Shown: positions 55,785-64,000 of the stretch, piece by piece
Position numbering within the stretch: the first letter of the stretch is position 1
How the letters are laid out: every line of letters begins with the position of its first letter
Source: Sthenelais limicola
Taxonomy: Eukaryota; Annelida; Polychaeta; Phyllodocida; Sigalionidae
Direction: 5' to 3'
DNA: 64,000 bases
Assembly: GCA_942159475.1 (NCBI GenBank)
Contig: OW804096.1
Coordinates: 39,183,744-39,247,743 of the forward strand
Notes under the pieces: model-generated
Told to the model about the DNA's origin: nothing
Databases searched by the model: none
What the model saw: only the letters and a program-made list of their open reading frames with translations
Program-made: the position numbers and the translations under genes

Positions 55785-55900
55785 CCACTGCGTATGTCTG
55801 TTAAAATGCATGCTGGGATAGTTTCAGCTCAGGTTTGACATACAAATTGTCAGCAACATTTACATTACTTAAAATATTCCTTGCTATAGTTTGGCGCTGG
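55785..55900. repeat. MITE family C left-end fragment
   Basis: TGCCACTGCGTATGTCTGTT, AATGCATGCTGGGATAG and GTCAGCAACATTTACATTAC match the left part of family C. Confidence 0.55.
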
Positions 55901-58830
55901 ATTCCTTAACAGGCAAGTGGGAAAGGGGAAAAGGGAAGGGGGGGAGGCCAGATGCTTTGGTCATTTAAGTGTCATTAAACATGGGCTACGTGATATGCCC
56001 TGGCTTGGAGGGGAGAGGATTAAAGCCAAAACAGCAGGAACTTTTCCCCAAATTGGGTCGAGGGAGGCGAGCCGACCACATGGCCCGGCTGGTTTCTATG
56101 AGGATGTTAACTGATTAACAGTTACTAATGGTATTCCTTCTTCCACACATCGACCTCAAAGAGAAATCACCGTTGTTTAATTATCCTGCCATAAACTATA
56201 AGCTATTTTCCTTGCTTTGGTAAGACATCTCAATAGGATGTGATAGGGTGATGCCCTGTTATTCATATCCCCACCAAGCCTGAATAAGTAGACTTACTTG
56301 CACAGTACTAGGTATAGTTATGCCTAATTAGCGATTTTAGAATATGATAATAATAAATGGGTGATAATTCATAATCAATATACATATAAGAAGGTTATGC
56401 AATGTTATGCAATGTCTCATATCAGAATATTAAAGGTATACAGTACAGTTCAAAGAAAAAAAACACTCAGTCCAATTGCCATAAAACTTTCAGGAACTGT
56501 TAAATAAAAAATCATATCTTACCCAGATCAAAAAAATGTTGGAGACCTCTAAAGTTGACCATGTAGTCTACTTTTTGTGGCTGGTCTGGCTGATGTCATT
56601 CATTTCACATTGATATTCGTCATTGCACAGACTTTTAACTCATTTACATGTAGTGCTATCATCAGCTGAAGGGTTTTTTTTCATCAATATGATTGTGATT
56701 ATAATTTCCACCGTGAAAAATGTTCATTTATCATGGCAATCCCTAGAACATATGCGAAAATTATGGAAATACATTTCGATTTAGACAACCTATAGACACT
56801 AGGGGGACCACTGCTAAGAGTTTCATATGAGCTGAAGTGGAAAACAAATTCCGATAAAAGTATACGAAAGAAGATGATACAATTTAAGCTGTTTAACAAG
56901 GTATTTCTGAAGTGATCCCACAAAGTATGATATTATACGACATTATCATTAATATAAATAGTTCTCATTCCATTGATTGGATCTAGACAGGTTCCAGGTA
57001 TATTAGGGTACATCGATATAATACCGTACAATAATTACCATGACGGTCATGATGCTAAAATTAAGTAATAAAGTATTTTCTTAAATTGTTTTCTCCGAGT
57101 TCAAACATAATGTATGAAAAAAGCCTTCGTGAGTGTTAAAAGCAACAAGGTTCACATCACATTTTAACTAAAGATGTCTTATCAAACGGGCCCCATGAAT
57201 CAAAGGGATGTTTTGAAAAGAATATGTTTATTGACCAGGTCATTTGTAAGCAGAGTAGAGTTTTAATGCATCAGAGCAACTTAATAAGCTACAGAAGCAC
57301 AAACCTCATGGTTGACTGCTAAATTATGACTCACAATAACATCAATACAAACTGCTTACTCATTGTGCCTTCACTTCCGGGAAGATGACATCAGCATTAG
57401 TGGCCATTCGATCAATTCTAAATGGCGTTGAATTTTCATCAAATAAAAAGAGACAACAAAGTTGTGTCAGGTTTGAAATGGATCCATGTGTGATGAGGTC
57501 TTTGTGTAATTACCACCTTGGATCCCTTCACTTCAAATACCGGATATGAACCGCCATTTTGATGACAAATCTCCATGGCGTCATACGGGCATTTCTGACT
57601 GCCCACTCCCTCTGGTTCCTCCCTCCCCCCTCATCCCTTCATAAGACAGAAGTTGCTACAAGGCAGTTGAGGAAGCCGAGGGGGTTCTTGTTTTAAATAT
57701 TGTATTCATCATGACATAATGCTTATTACATTTCTTTCCGTTCAGTATATATATGGTGATCATTTAAATTTATATGAAATATAACAGAAAACGTATTATA
57801 CTAAACAAGTCTAATAACTATGAATTCTAAAAATTATATTATGGAGAATATTTTTCCTTCTTTCTTCGATTTTAAAAGTGTGTAACTGAGAGCAAAATAA
57901 AAAATAAAAATGGGAATATTACAATACTGATACGAAATACCACCACCTGCGCTTTATCAAAATTCACGATAAACATATTATCAGCTCTTTAGTTCGATAT
58001 ATTTTCATAGAACTTTTCATTTTCAACACAAGAGCATTTACCCATAATCACATTAAATAAGATTTCACATCATGATAATCAGATCAGGAAGATTTCAAAA
58101 ATTCTTCAGTGTCCAGAAATATCTTAATATAGATATGTGTGGTAGAGGGAACTGAGGGTGGGGAGTGGGTTGAGGGGCTGCATTATATATTTAGCATTGG
58201 GATCAAATATTGCTAGGTTAAATTTCAGTTGATTTCTCGCCTTTGAGTTTTGAAATCTTGGATTTCTTGAATTATTTTAGATCAAGGCGAAAAATGTGTA
58301 CACAAAAAGGAAAACTGTTCATTTTCTGACGCCCACATGCATTTAATGTTTGGGGTTTTGAGCCACCGTACCTGCTCTATCAGATCCATTATTGCTTCCG
58401 GCCCTCAGAGCCTTTATCCTACGGCCAGAATAACCAAAATCCAACTTTTTCTCAAAGACATTTTGAAAACACTGGATTATTTCTGCCCCAAATCTGAACA
58501 ATTCTGGTGTCAGAAATAGAAATTCTCCAATTTGGTTTATTTATCAAGTTTATTATCTCTGAGTGAGAGACAGAGGGATCGTTATCTTTGCTGATTTAGC
58601 ACTTAATGGACGAAACATCATTAGTGACGGATCGATTAATTGGCAGAGGTTAATTGCATATTTACATTAGTGTGTGCTTGCTGGTTATTAGTCAAATTTT
58701 GTGTCAATTATGGATGGGTAAAACAAGGGGGATGTTTATAATAGGAATTTGATGAAATAGCCTGCAGGAAACGGTAAGGTTCAACGTATTCTTCAATATA
58801 CTAAAAGAAATTAATAGTTCATAAGTAAAT
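55901..58830. other. AT-rich spacer
   Basis: No gene found in 2.9 kb. A patch at 57,360-57,660 is less AT-rich, with ACTTCCGGGAAGATGACATC and CCGCCATTTTGATGAC strings that resemble ETS and YY1 sites, but no exon is seen beside it. Confidence 0.4.
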
Positions 58831-59190
58831 AATATGTTATGTGTTACTGGAAGTCACAGATGAATTTTGAGATACCATTATAATTATTTGAAAAGGTGAG
58901 ATCAAGGCGATTCGATTGATAGTAAACATATTATGGAAAGCTAACAAGTATTTCTATATTTTAGGTTTGATATTTTTTTGGCAATTACCAGTTAAGTTAC
59001 TACAATATACCCCATAGGATGACCGTCGGAACACATGGAAATATTAAATGTATTGTCTTGAAATTAAATACATGAATCTATATCCCTAAAAGGACTACAC
59101 CATCCAAAAGGGAAAACATTGCAACAAAGAGATCTTGTAAATAAATCTGATTTTTGCGATTTGTGACTCATTTTTCTGAAAAGCATTACA
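58831..59190. repeat. MITE family B, copy 9 (diverged)
   Basis: ATGTTATGTGTTACTGGAAG with TCACAGATG on the left and GCGATTTGTGACTCATTTTT then CTGAAAAGCATTACA on the right. Confidence 0.65.
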
Positions 59191-60454
59191 AATAGCTTGT
59201 ACAGTTGGAACTAAGGATTTAATCTGCAACAGGCCCCAGTCTTGCCCGGCTAATGTTGGGAGTGGCTGGTATATGACAAACCTATTCATCACCTGCTGAC
59301 ATTGATGATTATTGACACCTGTCAGTCTGAATGAGCGACACACGTCAGCATGTATTTGTCCATCTGGTACAAATGCTTACCCATGTATATTACCTTCCTA
59401 CTCTGCTATATTGCCTTGACTTACAGGTCTCAGAGGTCATCGATTTGTAAATTTTAGATAATTATTATTACGAGAAAGCTGCTGAATGAAGCCATAGTCT
59501 TCTCATCTGCTATTCTTTGTGTAAACCTACTTGTCTAGACCATGATCAAATGGAAATTGTGCACTCTCAGTTAACGTAAGTCAGAAACTATACATTGTCT
59601 ATTTTTCTTCCATTCTTTTCCAACCCATCCAAGAGTCATTTGACTAAAAGCCTGAAGGGTCCAACTCCTTTTGCTACAGGGCTTCTAAAGCGTCTTCATT
59701 TGTATTTGGAGGACCCTTATGATGATTTCACTTATTATCGCTCACCGGCAGCCGTTTTCTCTCGGCGAATTTAACACCTTCAAATTCTTAATAACAGCAG
59801 CAGTATATTGATGAATCCAGTTCTATAAGTGATAGTATGGGTAAATTTGCTAAGATTTATTTGGTCATAATAGCAGAGAATCCAGCTTTAATTATGCAAA
59901 AGTGATCCGTGTAGTAAACAGGTTGAGATTCTTATACAGTAAATATAAGTTCTGTATGGTAATATGGATATCTCTTCGCATAGGCAAATTCCTCTTACGT
60001 GTTTGCGTTATTGCGGAGGGTTGGGGAAACCAACTATATTCCATTTACATTAACTGTACTTCCTACACTGTGAAAGTAAGTATAATCTATAAACTGTATT
60101 TTCTTACGTTGCAGGTGAGTTTGCAATTGCAAGTGGTGAATCGTGGGAGGAGTAAAACAGAAAATGCAAGTATTTCCAGGTTGCTTTTTGATATGAGTGT
60201 TTTCCTCATTAAATCCTAAAGATGGGAAAATACAGATTTATATAGGGTATGAATATATACATCATTGGATTGTATATTACCGTTTGCTTGTAACATTCTA
60301 GTGTTTGACATCACAGATCTGAAGTTATCTTAAGATTTTTCTCCCATTGAGAAACAATTAGGATTTGAAGTTCGGGAATTATCTTTCTGGCCTCATCTAC
60401 TAGCTAATTAATGTATATATCCTGTTCATTATATGCTGCATGTGTGCCTTTCTA
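59191..60454. other. Spacer
   Basis: A 105-codon plus frame at 59,902-60,219 has no domain. Nothing else seen. Confidence 0.4.
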
Positions 60455-60620
60455 CAATTCAATTCAATTAGATTCAATATATTATTTATTCGTATCTAAA
60501 AGTGTTGTACCAGAAGTAGGTTTACACACATTAGATAAATGACTTTCAGGTCCCTTGCCTTATCAAAAATTGGCATTTCCCTGGCACTGGCATCATCTCT
60601 AGAATTTCATTCCTTAAATT
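60455..60620. repeat. Possible retrotransposon 3' tail, reverse orientation
   Basis: CAATTCAATTCAATTAGATT followed by TTATTTATTCG is the reverse complement of a TTGAA-type tail such as that near 6,060. Confidence 0.35.
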
Positions 60621-60934
60621 CCTTGCGAACTTTGTTAAAGGACACAATCAAAAAAACATCTTTGTGAGGAGCCTTTCATGGGTGAAACAGGACGTCTGAC
60701 ATTAGTCAGCCATGTTTCCCTTCCCCTCTAGCCCTTCTCATATTTCCCTCTTTCACACCTCCAAACACCGGAGAGCGGCACTTGTCAGGGCTAGGCACAC
60801 AGTAGGAAGGATCCTATGCAGATAGTGCTCATAACTGCTATGTTGTCCTTCCTGGTGCCTACCACAATCACGCCGACACACAAAGCTATATAGGATGTGG
60901 GTGATGGTAAACGCTACTCATCTTGGCAGGAGGT

Positions 60935-61220
60935 ATTTAGGGTGGGGTGCTGTAGGACAGAATAGGAGGTATTAAGGGTGGGGGTGCAGGGGGCAGAACA
61001 GGACGGATTGGGGGTGGGGTGCAGGGGGCAGAACAGGAGGTATTGGGGTTGGGGGTGCAGGGGGTAGAACAGATCGGATTGGGGGTGGGGGTGCAGGGAG
61101 AAGAACAGGAGGTATTCGGGGTTGGGGTGCAGGGGTAGAACAGGAGGTATTGGGGGTGGGGTGCAAGGGGGCCAGAAGAGGGGGTATGGGGGGGGGGGGT
61201 GCAGGGGGGCCTGAGGAGGG
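60935..61220. repeat. G-rich minisatellite
   Basis: About eight imperfect units of 32-36 bp with GGGTGGGGGTGCAGGGGGCA and GAACAGGAGGTATT. G-quadruplex potential on the plus strand. The Pro-rich minus frame is an artefact. Confidence 0.9.
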
Positions 61221-61225
61221 GTAGT

Positions 61226-62140
61226 GGTTGTCAGGATGGATTAAGACTCCAGCAAAAAAAGATGGCCAACAATTACCTGATTTAGTATATATATATAGTT
61301 AAAACCAGAAATACCGAAAGATATGTTTCAGTGCAGTATACATTGCCCAACCCCACCAATCCACCACAACCTCTCGAGCTCCCCACCTTCTATCTCAGGA
61401 TCCAACATCTGTCAGGGCAAAATTTGAAAGACCTGACTATTAGAGTCAGAGGAGTTGTATAATTGTTAACAGAGTCACAGAATTCAAAATCACTGCAGCC
61501 CAGAATGTATAGATATGTAAAAAAGAGGAAGAGTTTGTCAGTGTAAACTCTGTTGACATGACTGAGTCTCATTTCTCTCCTGCCACTCAATGTTCTATTC
61601 TCAAGTCTATCCAATACTGGATCACACGCTCAGGTGATCTGACTTCAAATTCTTGCAGAAAAATATAACAGTGGCATAATATTGATAAATTCAGTCTTAA
61701 TTAGTCATAATTTGGTCTTATTTAGTATAATATTTTTAGATTTTTTTTAGATTAATAGGACTGAATAATTTAATAGACTAAATAGAAAGAGATGTGATTA
61801 TATAGTTCTTTACACTGAAACAACGCCTGAGAACATCCTCGAGGGGTAGCGCATATTTATATGTGATTGTATTCAATATTTTATAGGCCTCAGGTGAATA
61901 CAAAAAATGAGTTTCACTAAAAGGCCTGCCTGTAGAGACTAGCCCCCCCGGCTCTTGCCCCCTTCCTCACCAACCGCTACTGTACACCCAGGATGTATAG
62001 ACGTGTAAGGCGGCGGGCGGCGGGGGGAAGCGTTTGTCAGTGTAAACTGTTGACATGACTCAGATGTCTGGTGATTATATTTGCTGACCATCGCTCTCCC
62101 GCCACTCACTCCACAATACCACGCCTCACCGGCACAATAA
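61226..62140. other. Spacer
   Basis: No gene. An imperfect duplication of a TGTATAGA-TGTAA...AGNGTTTGTCAGTGTAAACT segment occurs at 61,505-61,560 and 61,992-62,055. Confidence 0.4.
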
Positions 62141-62362
62141 GGGTCATGTCGTCAGAAAATGTACAATTCTCTTTCATCAAATTTCTCAATAACCCAAATT
62201 TAAGACAGAAATGAGGTTCAAAATACGGTTCAACTTAACCAACAGATTGTATGAGTCACCCCAGTACGAAATATGCTCAAATAAATCTAGTATTTGCCTA
62301 ATTTAGCAGTATTTACTAAATGCGTAGAGCTGCTGATTGTACATTTTCAGAAGACTTGACCC
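62141..62362. repeat. MITE family A, copy 11
   Basis: GGGTCATGTCGTCAGAAAAT to TTTCAGAAGACTTGACCC. TAAG occurs at both borders. Confidence 0.8.
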
Positions 62363-62721
62363 GTAAGTGTCCCGGAAGTGACGTACACCATTTCCTGTCC
62401 TCATCACTGCCACCACCATGGCGAGTTGGGTGTGTAAACGCTAGATCCTAGGCAATCACAGCTAAAGGAACCGTGGGGACAGAAGAGTTATTGTCATCAA
62501 ATTCTTATGGATCTGATTTCTATCAGAAAAGTAATTAATGCAGTTGTTGTGTTCAAAAGGCGATGATGTGAGGATTTCTGCTTCATTTGTGATTTCAATG
62601 CTGTCAGATTATTTATTATCTTAAACGTGTTCTTCTCTAACATTAGGTTCCGTAAGTGGTTAGTGCTTAGCTGCTATGAAAAACATGACACTTAGCGTAA
62701 GTGGGTAGTGTACTAAAATTA
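62363..62721. other. Spacer with a promoter-like motif
   Basis: CCCGGAAGTGACGT at 62,372-62,385 joins an ETS-type and a CRE-type site and is followed by CCACCACCATGGCGAGT, but the reading frame stops after eight codons. No gene is called. Confidence 0.35.
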
Positions 62722-63067
62722 CCAATAGGGGGATTGCATGGCTCACTGCGCATGTCTACAGCAGTGCATGTGGGGATGGATTATCTGACATACAAATATA
62801 TGGCAAGATTTTTATCAAAAATTGCAAGAATGTTTTCGCCAATACCATAGCTTGTAAACATGATCTATGAAAACCAAATGCATGATGGGAAAGATGGGAA
62901 CTTATTTTATGGAAACATGTATAACACATGGATATTGATATTAGAACATTGATAAATATTCCATGCTGAACATAACATGTTTTCTATAGGTTTTATACAG
63001 TACCATTAGTCCCACAATTCCATGCGAATCAAGATTCAAGATGGCGGCTATGCAACTCCCCTATTGG
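62722..63067. repeat. MITE family C, copy 3 (best preserved)
   Basis: Termini CCAATAGGGGGATTGCAT and ATGCAACTCCCCTATTGG form an 18-bp inverted repeat with two mismatches. 346 bp, non-coding. Confidence 0.9.
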
Positions 63068-63153
63068 AAGTCTGTTAACTCCTTTAACTGGGAGGACAAT
63101 AACTCACATGGAATACCTCACATGGGGATTTCAGGTAACGCATATAATGTGTC

Positions 63154-63366
63154 GGGGAGTCAGAAAATGTATTAATAATCGGAAGCTCTACGAATGTAGT
63201 ACATTTGTCTAAGCTATACAATCTACAAATATACTAGGTATATCTGAATATATTTGGTATTTTCTTGATTTGAAAGGTGCATTCGGTTATGTTGAAGTTT
63301 ATTTTGAACTTTTTTGCCCTAAATTTGGGGATGGCGAATTCTATATTTCCTTACGTATCCTGACCC
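63154..63366. repeat. MITE family A, copy 12 (diverged)
   Basis: GGGGAGTCAGAAAATGTATT to ACGTATCCTGACCC. Shorter than the family norm. Confidence 0.65.
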
Positions 63367-64000
63367 GGAGACAGCACAGAATGGATTCTTATTAATTTTG
63401 ACCCATATTTTGAGTAAATATTTCTATGATTTTTCATCAATTTCTCTACTACGGAGATATCTGTAGGAATTTTTTTTACAAATATCTCTATTGCACCTTG
63501 AAACTATTATTTTACTCTCAGAATTGTTTCAGCAAAAGAATTTACCCCTGAAGTTTGCATGAATCTAAGAAGATGCTTTTATCTAATATGGCACTACATA
63601 TTCCATCACTCGCAAGAACCATGACAGAAAGAACTACACACTCATATGTGAACAAAACATCACCATGCAGACAAATACTTGAATCTAGCCAATTCCCAAT
63701 ATATATTCATTGAATTCTCTATGCTTGTCCTATCTACGCTCATATACGATGAATCGTATACAAAAATACCTTTTCGCTGGATCTATACATTGACAGATTC
63801 TTTCTCTGGAAGTTTCCAGACGGGCTGCCACATCGTATGCAAAGTGTCCACACAACACAGCTATACATATGGATGCTCTAGGGTATTTGTGTCTTTTTTT
63901 CCGGGTGCATTCTTTTCCACATAGCTGTTATTGCCCTTCCAAATAACACAACTGATGCATCAGGAAATCGTAGGCATAAGAGTCATGCTTGACTTATCGC
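63367..64000. other. Spacer to window end
   Basis: An 81-codon frame at 63,679-63,924 has no recognised domain. Nothing else was seen. Confidence 0.4.

Noticed and set aside
60972..61166. A Pro-rich minus-strand ORF
   Set aside because: It is the translation of the G-rich minisatellite.

Overview
The window is eukaryotic, from a metazoan. There are no operons. The gene-like material is spliced or belongs to retrotransposons, and most of the DNA is AT-rich non-coding sequence packed with short inverted-repeat transposons (MITEs). A Ngaro-type tyrosine-recombinase retrotransposon, an env-bearing Ty3/gypsy-type element, pogo-like and other MITEs and a recurring TAGGCCTA palindrome together suggest a marine invertebrate, possibly an echinoderm or hemichordate. 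That placement is a weak inference; no host gene of recognised family was found.

Layout. 1-7.5 kb: MITE-rich spacer (families A, B, C and D). 7.5-8.0 kb: an unrecognised 151-codon ORF. 8.58-9.7 kb: a GC-rich end and subterminal region resembling those at 17.65-18.2 kb. 9,943-16,937: a complete insertion of an LTR retrotransposon on the minus strand. It has two 899-bp LTRs that read as identical, a tRNA-His-type primer binding site and an intact envelope-like gene, but gag is missing and pol is reduced to two fused stubs. About 17.65-28.63 kb: a large compartment bounded by inverted GC-rich ends. It holds a two-coding-exon gene for a 96-residue protein of unknown function, whose intron contains a 2,461-bp non-coding transposon (family E) with a periodic GTTCGGGGACAGG array. 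31.16-32.47 kb: a diverged paralogue of part of that compartment which preserves the empty site of the family E element. 33-44 kb: spacer, strand-asymmetric purine/pyrimidine tracts and MITEs. 44,683-49,257: an apparently complete Ngaro-like element with gag, RT/RNase H and tyrosine recombinase genes and split direct repeats A1...B1-A2-B2. 49.3-64 kb: spacer with many more MITEs, a pogo-like MITE and a G-rich minisatellite.

How the parts relate. The Ngaro ORFs form one mobile unit: gag coats the RNA, RT/RNase H makes the DNA, and the tyrosine recombinase integrates it. The env-bearing element cannot copy itself and would need polymerase and integrase supplied in trans, yet its identical LTRs imply a recent insertion. 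All MITE families lack coding sequence and depend on transposases not seen here. I could run no searches, so family names rest on motifs, termini and repeat architecture read by eye.
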